This document shows, in pieces, positions 7,650 to 16,926 of a stretch of DNA of 64,000 bases (position 1 is its first letter; each line of letters begins with the position of its first letter). A program made the position numbers and the translations under genes. Source of the stretch: Candidatus Peribacteria bacterium (lineage in GTDB: Bacteria > Patescibacteriota > Gracilibacteria > UBA1369 > 2-02-FULL-48-14); assembly GCA_943349825.1 (NCBI GenBank), contig CALQZQ010000001.1, forward strand, positions 186,001-250,000, written 5' to 3'. The notes under the pieces are model-generated. The model had not been told where the DNA came from. It searched no databases and saw nothing but the letters and a program-made list of their open reading frames with translations.

Positions 7650-8972
7650 ATGCGCCATTCCCTCCTTCATTCTTCTGCTCACCTTCTGAAATATGAAATC
7701 CGCGAGATTGTGGATTTTGTACAAAAACTCACGGAGCTGGATCCGAGTATGAAAATTGAAAATGAAAATATTGGAGATCCGATTGCGAAGGGTTGGCCGG
7801 TGCCCGGTTTTTTGAAGACGCTGATTCAAGAGGAAATCGCTAAACCGGGTGATGCGGTGTTTGGTTACACTCATTCACGTGGAGCGATTCCCGTGCGCAA
7901 GTGGATCGTAGACTATGCCAAACGTTATTCGCCCCACAGCGAACTCGACTACGAAGATGTACTGATCACGAGTGGACTCGGCAGCGCCATTTCCATGATG
8001 TACCAGATGCTCCCCAAAGGGGCACGCATTTTGCAGCCTTCGCCAGCCTACCCTACCCACGGAGCCTTTGAGGCTTTTTCCGAGGGTGAGGAAACTTTGA
8101 CCTACAAGTTGGATCCCGAGAAAAACTGGGAACCCGACTTGGCAGACATGGAGAATATGATTGTGCAGCATCCGGAAGTGGCTGGTATTTTGGTGATCAA
8201 CCCGAACAATCCCACCGGCGCCATTTACAGCGCGGAGACCTTGGAAAAAATCGTGCAGATTGCTGAAAAATACCAGCTGATGATTTTGTCTGACGAGATT
8301 TATTTCCGCATGGTTTATAACGGATTTACTTTTCCACAGGTCACGGAAATCGCTTTGAATCGCGTGCCACTGATTGTGATGCGTGGTCTTTCCAAAGACG
8401 TGCCTTGGCCCGGCGGACGCAGCGGTTGGGTGGAATTCCACAATGTGAATTTGGATGCCGATTTCAAAAAGTACGCGGACAGCGTGAAGCGCCGTGCGCT
8501 CTTGGAAGTGTGTTCCACGCACCTCCCGCAAATTGTGATGCCTCGTGTTTACGATCATCCAGAATTTGAGGCTTGGCTGGCTGAGAACAACCAACTCCTG
8601 GAACGCAACAGCCGCGTGATCACGGAAAAACTGCGGGCGGTGAAGGGACTCAAGGTGAACCCTACGAACGGCGCGTTCTACATGATGCCTATTTTTGAAG
8701 ATGGAGTTTTGAAGGCCCACCAAACGCTGCCGATTGAGAATGAGGCGGTGCGTAAATTCGTGGAAGAAAAAGTGTCCGATCCGGACATCGCGCTGGACAA
8801 ACGTTTCGTCTACTACTTGGTGGCCTCCACGGGAATTTGTGTGGTACCGGCTACGGGCTTCTTCAGCCCCTACTACGGTTTCCGCGTCACGACCCTCACT
8901 CGCGATCCAGCAAAACTCGACGCTATTTATGCGACCCTCGCGAAGGCTATTGAGCTGTATCTGGAGAGCTAA
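7650..8972 (+). CDS. class I/II PLP-dependent aminotransferase
   Basis: A 440-residue fold-type I aminotransferase. The substrate-site motif NPNNPTGAIY, the cofactor aspartate in ILSDEIYF and the Schiff-base lysine Lys249 in RGLSKDVPWPGGRSGW are all present. The general fold resembles alanine or aspartate aminotransferases, but the amino-acid specificity cannot be read directly. It converges on the PEP carboxylase gene with a 4 bp overlap of the stops. If it uses oxaloacetate it could make aspartate from the PEP carboxylase product; that link is inference from adjacency. Confidence 0.88.
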   Translation: MRHSLLHSSAHLLKYEIREIVDFVQKLTELDPSMKIENENIGDPIAKGWPVPGFLKTLIQEEIAKPGDAVFGYTHSRGAIPVRKWIVDYAKRYSPHSELDYEDVLITSGLGSAISMMYQMLPKGARILQPSPAYPTHGAFEAFSEGEETLTYKLDPEKNWEPDLADMENMIVQHPEVAGILVINPNNPTGAIYSAETLEKIVQIAEKYQLMILSDEIYFRMVYNGFTFPQVTEIALNRVPLIVMRGLSKDVPWPGGRSGWVEFHNVNLDADFKKYADSVKRRALLEVCSTHLPQIVMPRVYDHPEFEAWLAENNQLLERNSRVITEKLRAVKGLKVNPTNGAFYMMPIFEDGVLKAHQTLPIENEAVRKFVEEKVSDPDIALDKRFVYYLVASTGICVVPATGFFSPYYGFRVTTLTRDPAKLDAIYATLAKAIELYLES

Positions 8973-10510
8973 CCAATACTCTTCCTCATCACGGCTGCTT
9001 CCACTAAGTCGTCTTGAAAATCGATGTTCATGCTTTGTTTGAGGAAGATGCTGGAAGTGAGATTGCGGTGCAGATGGTGCTGGGGTTTTTGTGGGCCGAG
9101 TTCGATGCCCAGGATTTCTTGAGTCAGCAGTACGTCTTCCAAAATTTCCTTGGCCCAGGTTTCGGTTTCTGCGAATTTTTTCAGGTTTTCCATGTTGAGG
9201 TATTTGCCCGCGTGCCTGAGTTCGGATTCCATAGTGAAGAAATGATCTTTCAGCAGCTCGAGTTGGCCAGCGTCTTTGGCGGCTTTGAGTCCGCGGCCGG
9301 TTCCGATGAATTCGGGTGGAATGCCCATGGAATAGCAGGCTCCGGTGAAGGTGATGGCGCGGGGCAGTTTGATCTCTCCGACTCCCCTGTTGTAACCAAA
9401 GAGTCCCACGTGTTGCACGCGTTCGCGGCGGGCCGGAATGTGTTTGGCCATTTCGTTGATGGCGGGTGCCATTTTTTCGAGCGTGGGGCGATAGAATCCC
9501 TTGAAAAGTTGAATGAGCTTTTTGAGGGATTCGAAAGTGGCGTCGTCAAAAATGGGGGCTTTTTTCTTTGGGAGTTCGTCCGCGATGAATTTGAGTGCAG
9601 CCGTCACTTCTTCCTGGGGATAGTCGTAGCGGAACGCGGATTGGATGCTGACTGTGCGCACGCCTTCGTACTGAGGTAGCACTTTTTCAATGTTTTCGGG
9701 GTTGAGTCCTCCACGGAACGGAAGCGAACCGCTGCCGATGATGGGATACATGGGGATTCCCGTTTCTTCTTCCAGTCGGGCGATTTCACGCAGGGCCAGC
9801 CGGGACGCGAGCACCGCGGGCACGAAGCCGGCGTTGAGGGCGGGATCCGAACGGGCGATGAACACGCGTAAGTAAGGCGGCATTTTTTTGAAGTGTTCTT
9901 GGTGCGCTTTCAAGAAGTCTGTGAGCACAGAGGCGCAGCCCGAAAGATCGTCCACGCTTTCGAAGAGTGGAATGATGTGGATGTAGCCTTCGCCAAAGTG
10001 TGGGCAATCGGTTTCGCCCTCGGCGCAGAAAATCTGTTCGTGAAGCTGGGCGGTTTTTTGGAAAGTTTTTTGAATGTGGATCAGTTGGTCTGCGGATTTG
10101 GTCATGGGGAGGATGAGCTCGAAAACGGGTGGAGTTTTGAGGTTCAGCGATTTCATGAACTCCCCTGCGGAAAGCACGCTCATGTAGGCTCTTGCCAGTT
10201 TGAAGGATTTTTCTTCCCAAATATTGGGAATGCGCAGAGTGATGAAGCGATCCTGACCAAGTTGTTCTTTTTGAAAGGATTCAAAGTAGCTCGCCATGAG
10301 GCGCTCGATCATCCCTTCGTCGGCGAACTTGCCTTCCCAATCCCACATGTATTCGTCGCAGCCCAGGCCGAAGAAACTCTGGTAGATTTCCTCGACTTCT
10401 TTGTGCGTATTGATGAAGGGGTCGTCCATCCAAAATGGTGCGCAGGCGTTGTCCGGGTGCTGCGTGGCCATGAGGGCCGGAATCTTGCGTTGGGAGACGG
10501 GGTTGAACAT
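8969..10510 (-). CDS. ppcA: archaeal-type phosphoenolpyruvate carboxylase
   Basis: A 513-residue PEP carboxylase of the short archaeal class (PEPcase_2), which makes oxaloacetate from PEP and bicarbonate. The signature IPALMATQHPDNA is at the N-terminus, and the core carries GSGSLPFRGGLNPEN and VSIQSAFRYDYP. It is about half the length of the usual bacterial enzyme, as expected for this class, which is sporadic in bacteria. The ATG at 10510 begins the conserved MFNPVSQRKIPALMATQ region. It converges on the aminotransferase. Confidence 0.93.
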   Translation of the reverse strand: MFNPVSQRKIPALMATQHPDNACAPFWMDDPFINTHKEVEEIYQSFFGLGCDEYMWDWEGKFADEGMIERLMASYFESFQKEQLGQDRFITLRIPNIWEEKSFKLARAYMSVLSAGEFMKSLNLKTPPVFELILPMTKSADQLIHIQKTFQKTAQLHEQIFCAEGETDCPHFGEGYIHIIPLFESVDDLSGCASVLTDFLKAHQEHFKKMPPYLRVFIARSDPALNAGFVPAVLASRLALREIARLEEETGIPMYPIIGSGSLPFRGGLNPENIEKVLPQYEGVRTVSIQSAFRYDYPQEEVTAALKFIADELPKKKAPIFDDATFESLKKLIQLFKGFYRPTLEKMAPAINEMAKHIPARRERVQHVGLFGYNRGVGEIKLPRAITFTGACYSMGIPPEFIGTGRGLKAAKDAGQLELLKDHFFTMESELRHAGKYLNMENLKKFAETETWAKEILEDVLLTQEILGIELGPQKPQHHLHRNLTSSIFLKQSMNIDFQDDLVEAAVMRKSIG

Positions 10511-10527
10511 GGGGATACTTTAGCGTC

Positions 10528-10556
10528 TTTACAGGCTTTTTGTAAAAGCATAAAAT
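10528..10556 (+). promoter_or_regulatory. promoter, leaderless type, for kinase-like gene
   Basis: TTTACA (10528-10533) and TAAAAT (10551-10556) are 17 bp apart. The -10 ends 7 nt before the ATG at 10564, so the transcript would start at the start codon. This favours that ATG over the upstream one at 10555, which overlaps the -10. Confidence 0.6.
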
Positions 10557-10563
10557 GTACCCT

Positions 10564-11292
10564 ATGTCTCAAGAACGACTACAAGCCCATTTCGACAAAG
10601 AGCCTATTTCTTACCTGGGGCGCGGGAACCAAGTGAGGGTTCATGGGACCACGCGTCTTGCCCTTAAGGTGGATGACCCGCTGACTACTGTTCCAGCAAT
10701 AATCGGCGATATTTACCGTCAAACCCTTCCCCAAGCCAAAGCGGGGATGGGTGGATTGGTGCTTCCTTTCGAAATGCCGGCTCACATTGAGGCTCACGAA
10801 CTCCATACGCGTCCCCATTGGGTTTTCTTCGAAAAAGAGGAACGAGTTCCCGTTCACTTTGCAAATCCAGTCGTTCAAGAAAGAGTGGATGATCATAATC
10901 GTTTGCGGATTTGTATGGAGCGGGTTTCTCGTACGTCTGAAGCCAACCACTTCGGCGACTTGCTTTTGGCTTGGGTTCGGCTCACGGTGAACCGTGGATT
11001 TTTCCCTTACGAAATAAATCCTAGCAATTTTGTGGTTTGTCATGGCAATCTTTTGCTGAGAGATTTGGGAGCCATTATAGGAAAGGGCAATGGGCGACGA
11101 AATGTCCTCCGAAATAAGCCGGAGATGGAGCGCTTGGCCGGTATGTACGCTGATGCCTATGCCCCTTTGTTGGGAGATTCTGATATTGCATCCGCCTTTA
11201 GACGCCGCCTAACCCGGCTTCTTGTGGATGCCCATCGCGAAATAAGGCAAGAACCTTCCGAAGCCTACCCTGTACCTGATTTGAGTTTCTAG
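10564..11292 (+). CDS. protein-kinase-fold-like protein of unknown role
   Basis: A 242-residue protein whose N-terminus looks like a kinase nucleotide loop: YLGRGNQVRVHGTT followed by LALKVDD with a candidate strand-3 lysine. Later, YEINPSNFVVCHGNLLLRDL resembles a catalytic and metal loop (position-N-F then RDLG), with Glu in place of the usual catalytic Asp. It could be a divergent small-molecule kinase, a YrbL-like protein or a pseudokinase. No hydrophobic segments are seen. It is followed by two paralogous genes on the same strand. Confidence 0.5.
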   Translation: MSQERLQAHFDKEPISYLGRGNQVRVHGTTRLALKVDDPLTTVPAIIGDIYRQTLPQAKAGMGGLVLPFEMPAHIEAHELHTRPHWVFFEKEERVPVHFANPVVQERVDDHNRLRICMERVSRTSEANHFGDLLLAWVRLTVNRGFFPYEINPSNFVVCHGNLLLRDLGAIIGKGNGRRNVLRNKPEMERLAGMYADAYAPLLGDSDIASAFRRRLTRLLVDAHREIRQEPSEAYPVPDLSF

Positions 11293-11315
11293 GGTATTTC
11301 CTGTAGAATTAAGGG

Positions 11316-11939
11316 ATGAAACTCGATTCACGCGTACAAATTGGAGAGAGACTTGAAGATCATTTGAGTATAGAGCAAAGGAATATTCTTTTGGACCTGA
11401 GGTATTTGCCGTGGAATGGTAAAAAAATTAAGCCCGGTGATCGCAATGTTGTTCAATGGGATGACCGCGGCAAAATGCCTCTGACGATTTCTACCGCATG
11501 GTGGGTGGATGATGCGTTGGCTAGGACTTATAGTCTGGTTAAAAACCATTTTGAACGTGACAATACTAAAATTAAAAAAGTGACTTTTATTCAAGAAAGA
11601 AAACCTCCTGCTTATCGTGGGGATGAACATGACAGAAATATTGCCAACACCAATGCTGGTGTGTGGCACAATCACTCAGGGAATAGTACGAAAAATACAG
11701 CGATTGTGGTACTCGACGAAGTGGGTGGCACTGAATTCATGGAGGGAGACCTTGAAGTTGCCGACGAAAGTAAAATTACTCACGAGGAGGTTTCGAAAGC
11801 AGTCACTAGTGGCACCGCGCAGTTCAAAACCTTGAAAGCCGGTCACGTGGGACGCTTTACTGATAAAACTGTTCACAAACGCGGCGAGTTCGAATCCACA
11901 GAGCCTAGACTGGTGATTGTGGTGGAGTTTGAGGATTAA
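11316..11939 (+). CDS. cupin-like protein, paralogue A
   Basis: A 207-residue soluble protein I do not recognise by family. It shares its layout with the next gene: a DSRVQIGERLEDHLS-type N-terminus, a PWNGKKIKPGD segment, then WHNHSG, and near the end TVHKRGEF before a hydrophobic strand. The spaced histidines (HNH and the later H) suggest a metal-binding double-stranded beta-helix, as an inference from pattern only. TTGAGT and TAGAAT (17 bp apart) end 6 nt before the ATG. The downstream paralogue has a nearly identical upstream sequence, so each copy probably has its own promoter. Confidence 0.6.
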   Translation: MKLDSRVQIGERLEDHLSIEQRNILLDLRYLPWNGKKIKPGDRNVVQWDDRGKMPLTISTAWWVDDALARTYSLVKNHFERDNTKIKKVTFIQERKPPAYRGDEHDRNIANTNAGVWHNHSGNSTKNTAIVVLDEVGGTEFMEGDLEVADESKITHEEVSKAVTSGTAQFKTLKAGHVGRFTDKTVHKRGEFESTEPRLVIVVEFED

Positions 11940-11986
11940 ACTGCTTGTGGCTGGAATTTGACCTCTTTTTCCTGTAAAATAAGGGG

Positions 11987-12604
11987 ATGACAATCGATTC
12001 ACAATTTGAACAAGGGGCTAGCTTCCTTGATGGCCTGAGCCAAGAAGAACGAAACTTCTTCGTGGCCTTCCGTTATTCGGCATGGGATGGAAAGGTTTTA
12101 AAGCCGGGTCAGCGTTACCCAGTGATTTATGACGAAGAACGTGGTTTACAGGTTTTTCAAGATCGTTACCCTAGGGACATTAAAGATATGTTTGCAAGAG
12201 CTTACGGAATCATTAAAAGAGAGTTTGAGGCCGACGGCAGAAAGGTGAAAAGTGTTGCTTTTGTTCAGGAGAAAGCGCCAAAGGAGACTTCCCTATTCAA
12301 ACGAATGGATATTGCCCATGTAGGGGCGGCCAAATGGCACAATCACGATGAAGGCAGGCCGGGTGAACAAGCTATCATTGTGCTTTCAGACGACACCTTT
12401 ACTGAGTTTGCCGTTGGAGAGATCGGTGAGAATTCAGGTGATTTTCATGAAAATGTTGAGCAGGCCCTTGCTGAAGGTAAAGCGCAAAAAGTCTCCCTTC
12501 CTGCCGGAACCGTGGGTCATATGAATAAGGAAACGGTCCATAGGAGAGGCGCCTTCAAAGATCAAGAAGCACGAGTGGTTGCGGTGGTTTCTTTTGAGAG
12601 CTAA
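11987..12604 (+). CDS. cupin-like protein, paralogue B
   Basis: A 205-residue paralogue of the preceding gene, from tandem duplication. Shared features are the SAWDGKVLKPGQRY segment, the KWHNHDEG histidine cluster and TVHRRGAFKDQEARVVAVV near the C-terminus. The upstream TTTCCTGTAAAATAAGGGG mirrors that of paralogue A, with TAAAAT ending 6 nt before the ATG. The two proteins differ widely outside the motifs, so the duplication is old. The stop region overlaps the convergent dcd gene by 4 bp. The function is unknown. Confidence 0.6.
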   Translation: MTIDSQFEQGASFLDGLSQEERNFFVAFRYSAWDGKVLKPGQRYPVIYDEERGLQVFQDRYPRDIKDMFARAYGIIKREFEADGRKVKSVAFVQEKAPKETSLFKRMDIAHVGAAKWHNHDEGRPGEQAIIVLSDDTFTEFAVGEIGENSGDFHENVEQALAEGKAQKVSLPAGTVGHMNKETVHRRGAFKDQEARVVAVVSFES

Positions 12605-13209
12605 GCGGCCTCAGCCTCTCGCATCTTCACGAATTCCGGATCGGAGTTGAGTCGGCTTTCGGCGGGGAGTTCCTGGCCTTGGTACTTAGAGGAGCCTTTT
12701 TTGTTGTAGGGTACGTCGGCAGCGGAGCTCATGGGTTCAAAGGCCAATTGGCAGACGCGCATTCCCGGATACAGGGCCACGGGCATGCGGTTGATGTTGG
12801 TGATTTCCAGGGTGATGGTGCCTTCGAATCCGGCGTCGATGAAGCCGGCCGTGGAGTGCACGATGATTCCGAGGCGGCCCAGAGAGCTGCGGCCTTCCAC
12901 ACGGGCCACGAGGTCGTCGCCGAGTTTTACTTTTTCCATGGTCACGCCGAGCACAAAGTCTCCGGGGTGAACTATGAAGGGTTCGTTGACGTTGGTGATT
13001 TCCACCAGTTTGGTGAGTCCTTCAAAAGTGCGCATTTTGAGCGGGTCGAGCACGGGAAATTTGCTGTGTTCGTAGACCTTGAACCATTTGCCCAGACGAA
13101 GATCCATGCTGGAGGCATGAATGTTCTGCTCGTGGTCTTGCTCGGGCGAAGTGACGACAATGCGTCCGTCTTTGATGGATTTCTTGATGTCGCGGTCGGA
13201 GAGGATCAT
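12601..13209 (-). CDS. dcd: dCTP deaminase
   Basis: A 202-residue dCTP deaminase, which makes dUTP (or dUMP in bifunctional forms) for dTTP synthesis. The trimeric dUTPase-fold motifs are clear: VEGRSSLGRLGIIVHSTAG and FIDAGFEGTITLEI with the catalytic Glu, then YPGMRVCQLAFEPM. The N-terminus MILSDRDIKKSIKDG is typical. Whether it is mono- or bifunctional cannot be settled by eye. It lies 60 bp after the SLH gene on the same strand and may be co-transcribed with the pur cluster. Confidence 0.92.
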   Translation of the reverse strand: MILSDRDIKKSIKDGRIVVTSPEQDHEQNIHASSMDLRLGKWFKVYEHSKFPVLDPLKMRTFEGLTKLVEITNVNEPFIVHPGDFVLGVTMEKVKLGDDLVARVEGRSSLGRLGIIVHSTAGFIDAGFEGTITLEITNINRMPVALYPGMRVCQLAFEPMSSAADVPYNKKGSSKYQGQELPAESRLNSDPEFVKMREAEAA

Positions 13210-13269
13210 GGGATGGGGTTTGTTGGCTACAATCTAAGGCAAAGGGCGGGCTGGCCGCAAGAGCAAGCG

Positions 13270-15066
13270 CTATTCCTCCACGACTTCCGCACTGGTGATT
13301 TCGTAGTAGTAGGCGTCTTTATAGAGGCCATGCATGTAGACCGCCACATGATTCCAATCTGCCGATTCGTCGTCAAAATCTTCAAAGGGAACGGGGTTGT
13401 TCTCTACGGTGATTTGCAGCCATACGGTATCGATCCCTTGATCTCGCCCAAAATATTCACCTTGGAAGGGATCGTTGGCCATTGAGAATTTTAGACTAAA
13501 GGTGGGCCAAAAGTAGTCCCCGCCGTCGCCTTCCAGAATTTCGTAGTCCTCGCCTACAGAGTACTCTACGTAATCCATGTGATTGTAGGAATTGGCGTAA
13601 TTCAAGGGTACTTTGAGCACGAGCGGGTCTCCCATCGCGAGCAGGACTTTGCGCTCGTACTGCAAGAGCAAAGGCTTCAGTTCCGAATATTCACTGGTAA
13701 AGTCGGCGTCCGAATCGGTGAAGAAACCGTCTACAAAATCTTCTCTCCACGCTTGGAGTGCCGCTTCCTGTTCACTGTCTTCGCTCTGGAGGTCTGCCAA
13801 ACTTTCCAGGTAATCCAACTCATCACTGGTGGCATACCAGTAGGCGTGTGAGGCTGCCGCTGCGAACACATCGTTGAATTTTAAAATGGAAAGAGGGCCG
13901 TTTTTGATGGGATCGAGGGCGATGGTTTCTCCGGTGTAGCTTTCGCCGTGAGCGGTTAATTGCAGTAGAGAATTTAATTCGTCTGTGGCAACGCCGTCTT
14001 CACCGCAAAGAGTGTCGTAGATTTCCCAGAGTTCAAAGGGGCGACTGTATTTGCTGGTGCACCAAGAGTCGAGTTCGGCATCTGCTCCGCTGCCGTCGAT
14101 CCGCACGGCGAACATTTCATCGAAGTTGAGTTCCTCGTATTCATAAGAGTTGGTGTGCAAACTGGGAACCATGAGGTTCCAATCGGTGGAGCCCCCATTT
14201 TCAAAAGCGGAAGGATCTTCAATAAAAATGGCCAAGTCGTCGGGGTCGAGATCGCCGATGTAAACATTGGTGACGTCAAAACCAAAATGCGGATCTTGAA
14301 TGGTCAAAACGCCGCTGGAAGTTTCTTCCACGGTAGCGCCGTACTCGTCCTCGTACTCAGCCATGGAAAGGAGTGGATAGTACTCGCCCAGCTCGCCATT
14401 TTGCTCTTCAAGGATGGTACGGATTCTATACAGGAGTTCGGCGATGTCTTGGCGGGTGGTTTTTGAGTCGATATCGCTGGTGAAACCAATGCCTGGATTT
14501 GAGAGGTAGGTGTAATGGTAGTAGGGGTAGTCTTCGCTGCCGCCCTGATAAACGATCTTGGAATTGATGAGAGCATTGAGATAGATGTCGTACCATTGGC
14601 TGCCTGCGAAGGAGTCGTCCGGGGTTCCGTACTGCGATTCTAGAATCATTTTGAAGGCTTCCGAGACCAGCACAGGGTCGCCGGGGCGAAAGGTGGTTTT
14701 GCCGTCGTCGCCGGAAACCCAGCCTTTGGACTGGGCACAGTAGACATAATCGGAATACCACTCTCCGGCTGGAACATCGCTGAACGATTTGGTGGCGTTG
14801 TCCGCGCAGGCGCTCACTTCTTCCTCTGCCATGCCGGAGCCCAGCACTAAGGCTTTAGACAATTCCGCGCGATTGATTTCTTTCAAATACCCAAAGCTTC
14901 CGTCGGAATAGCCTTCAAAAATGCCCCACTCTTTCATTTTGTAAATGGACTCGAAGTGAGCGGCGTAGTCGTCGATGTCTGTGAAAGGTAGCGAACCGGC
15001 CTGGGCCACGGCGGACATGGAAAGAACGCCTAGCAAAATCGACAGGAGCTTGAGGTGGAGTTTCAT
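13270..15066 (-). CDS. secreted SLH-domain (S-layer-type) protein
   Basis: A 598-residue exported protein: signal peptide at residues 1-23 (KLLSILLGVLSMSAVAQAG), then SLH repeats at about residues 28-80 (WGIFEGYSDGSFGYLKEINR), 88-140 (FSDVPAGEWYSDYVYCAQSK) and a degenerate third near residues 150-220. A long acidic region of unknown fold follows. SLH domains bind cell-wall polymers, so this is likely an envelope-anchored protein. The N-terminal part closely resembles the SLH protein at 49566-50639. It starts 11 bp after purB, an odd operon partner for a purine gene. Confidence 0.85.
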   Translation of the reverse strand: MKLHLKLLSILLGVLSMSAVAQAGSLPFTDIDDYAAHFESIYKMKEWGIFEGYSDGSFGYLKEINRAELSKALVLGSGMAEEEVSACADNATKSFSDVPAGEWYSDYVYCAQSKGWVSGDDGKTTFRPGDPVLVSEAFKMILESQYGTPDDSFAGSQWYDIYLNALINSKIVYQGGSEDYPYYHYTYLSNPGIGFTSDIDSKTTRQDIAELLYRIRTILEEQNGELGEYYPLLSMAEYEDEYGATVEETSSGVLTIQDPHFGFDVTNVYIGDLDPDDLAIFIEDPSAFENGGSTDWNLMVPSLHTNSYEYEELNFDEMFAVRIDGSGADAELDSWCTSKYSRPFELWEIYDTLCGEDGVATDELNSLLQLTAHGESYTGETIALDPIKNGPLSILKFNDVFAAAASHAYWYATSDELDYLESLADLQSEDSEQEAALQAWREDFVDGFFTDSDADFTSEYSELKPLLLQYERKVLLAMGDPLVLKVPLNYANSYNHMDYVEYSVGEDYEILEGDGGDYFWPTFSLKFSMANDPFQGEYFGRDQGIDTVWLQITVENNPVPFEDFDDESADWNHVAVYMHGLYKDAYYYEITSAEVVEE

Positions 15067-15077
15067 GCGGGAGGAGT

Positions 15078-16421
15078 TTAGAGGCTCGCCGCTAAGCCAA
15101 TGTAAGTTGCCGGCGTGAGTTCGAGGAGACGCTTTTTCGCATCTTCGGGAATCGTCAGTGTTTTTACAAAATCGTGGATGGTTTTTTCGTTCACTTCGGT
15201 GCCGCGGGTCAGTTCTTTGAGCTGTTCGTAGGCGTCAGTGGCGCCGTAACGGCGGAGCACGGTTTGGATGGGTTCGGCCAGAATCGCCCAGTTGTCTTCC
15301 AGGTCTTCGGCGAGGCGGGCTTCGTGAATTTCCAGTTTACTGAGGCCCTTGAGCAGGCTCTTGTAGGCGAGCAGCGAATAGCCAAAGCTGACCCCGATGC
15401 TGCGGAGTACGGTGCTGTCCGAAAGGTCGCGCTGCATTCTTGAAATCGGAAGTTTTTCGCTGAAATGGTTGAAAAGGGCGTTGGCCAGACCCAGGTTTCC
15501 TTCTGCGTTTTCGAAATCGATGGGGTTCACTTTGTGGGGCATGGTGGAGGAGCCCACTTCCCCGGCGACGACTTTTTGTTTGAAGTAGCCCATGGAAATG
15601 TAGGACCAGCAGTCGCGGGCGGAATCGATGAGGATCACGTTGAAGCGGCGCAGGTTGTCGAAGATTTCTGCGAGGTAATCGTGGGGTTCAATCTGCGTGG
15701 TGTAACGTTGCCAAGTGAGACCCAGGGCTTCTTCCACGAATTTTCGAGAAGCCGCGGACCAGTCCACGTTCGGGTAAGCCACAGCGTGGGCGTTGAAGTT
15801 GCCGGTGGCGCCGTTCATCTTGCCGAGGATCTCGACTTTTTTGAGTTGTTCGTACTGGCGGAACAAACGTGCACCGACGTTCTTGAATTCCTTACCCACG
15901 GTGGTGGGAGTGGCGGGCTGACCGTGCGTGTGCGCGAGCATGGGGACTTTGCGGTGCGCTTCGGCGAGTTCTTGGTAGGTCTTGAGCAGGGCTTCCATCT
16001 GGTGGAAGAGCACGGTGGAAAGGCCGGCCTTCATCATTTGGGCGTAGGCCAGGTTGTTGATGTCCTCGGAAGTGCAAGCAAAGTGAATGAAGGGAATCAG
16101 TTCTTCGCGCTTCAGCACCTTCATGACTTTTTGCAGAAAATACTCCACGGCTTTCACGTCGTGGTTGGTGGTCTTCTCAATCTCTTTCACTTCGGTCACG
16201 AACTCGTCTTGGAATTGGAGGTAGAGTTTGCGGAGCGCGTCGACTTCGGGTTTTTCCAGGTAGGCGGTGCCTTCGAGCTTGAGTGTATTGCAGAGGTAAA
16301 TCAGCCATTCGACTTCGGCCCAAATGCGGCTGCGGATGAGTCCGGCTTCGGAGAAAATGGGCTGGAGTTCAGCGACTTTTTCCGCGTAGCGGCCGTCGAG
16401 GGGGCTTATTGGTTGAAACAT
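15078..16421 (-). CDS. purB: adenylosuccinate lyase
   Basis: PurB cleaves SAICAR to AICAR and adenylosuccinate to AMP, each with release of fumarate. The protein is about 447 residues, with the fumarase/aspartase superfamily signature GEVGSSTMPHKVNPIDFENA, the active-site region LAHTHGQPATPTTVGKEF and the N-terminal SPLDGRYAEKV seen in the E. coli-like PurB subgroup. The ATG at 16421 is preferred to the TTG 15 nt upstream because the conserved region starts right after it. It follows purC and purE on the same strand. Confidence 0.95.
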   Translation of the reverse strand: MFQPISPLDGRYAEKVAELQPIFSEAGLIRSRIWAEVEWLIYLCNTLKLEGTAYLEKPEVDALRKLYLQFQDEFVTEVKEIEKTTNHDVKAVEYFLQKVMKVLKREELIPFIHFACTSEDINNLAYAQMMKAGLSTVLFHQMEALLKTYQELAEAHRKVPMLAHTHGQPATPTTVGKEFKNVGARLFRQYEQLKKVEILGKMNGATGNFNAHAVAYPNVDWSAASRKFVEEALGLTWQRYTTQIEPHDYLAEIFDNLRRFNVILIDSARDCWSYISMGYFKQKVVAGEVGSSTMPHKVNPIDFENAEGNLGLANALFNHFSEKLPISRMQRDLSDSTVLRSIGVSFGYSLLAYKSLLKGLSKLEIHEARLAEDLEDNWAILAEPIQTVLRRYGATDAYEQLKELTRGTEVNEKTIHDFVKTLTIPEDAKKRLLELTPATYIGLAASL

Positions 16422-16455
16422 AGGGGTTGGACTCAAAGCTTATTAAGTAAGCGCA

Positions 16456-16926
16456 CTAAAGTGCGAGGGGTTTAATATCAAAAGTTCCCTGTACCACTTT
16501 GATGTGGTTCTTCACTTTTTTGGCGAGGTCTTTGTCGGTCAGGGCGAGGATGCGCACCACGGCTTGACCTGCGTTTTTAGGATCCACCACCGTGACGGCG
16601 GGAGTCTCCCCCGGCATTTGCAGGCTGGAATGAATGTTGGCGAGGTAGTCGGCGTAATCTTTAAACGGAGGGCAGGCGATCACGGGAAAATGCGAGTTGG
16701 CGGACACGAGTCCGGACAGTGCGTTGGAGCGGCCAGCCATGGTCACCCAGACTACGGTTTCCTTTTTCTCATTGAATTTATTGATGATTTCCAGGGTTTT
16801 TTCCGGAACTTTGTGGGCGCTACTCACGTAGATTTCGTACTTCACGCCGTAGTCGTCGAGGACTTTGGCAATCGCCTTAGCATGGTCGAGATCGACTTTG
16901 GAGCCGAGGAGGAAAGGGACGATCAT
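16456..16926 (-). CDS. purE: class II PurE, AIR carboxylase
   Basis: This 156-residue protein carboxylates aminoimidazole ribonucleotide. The SSAHKVPEKT loop and the AGRSNALSGLVSANSHFPV segment match the class II (animal PAICS-type) enzyme, which uses CO2 directly, rather than class I PurE, which has SAHRTP and GGAAHLPGM and needs PurK. No purK is seen in the window. Its start overlaps the purC stop by 4 bp, giving the order SAICAR synthetase then AIR carboxylase, the same order as in the fused animal PAICS. The class assignment is by motif. Confidence 0.9.
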   Translation of the reverse strand: MIVPFLLGSKVDLDHAKAIAKVLDDYGVKYEIYVSSAHKVPEKTLEIINKFNEKKETVVWVTMAGRSNALSGLVSANSHFPVIACPPFKDYADYLANIHSSLQMPGETPAVTVVDPKNAGQAVVRILALTDKDLAKKVKNHIKVVQGTFDIKPLAL

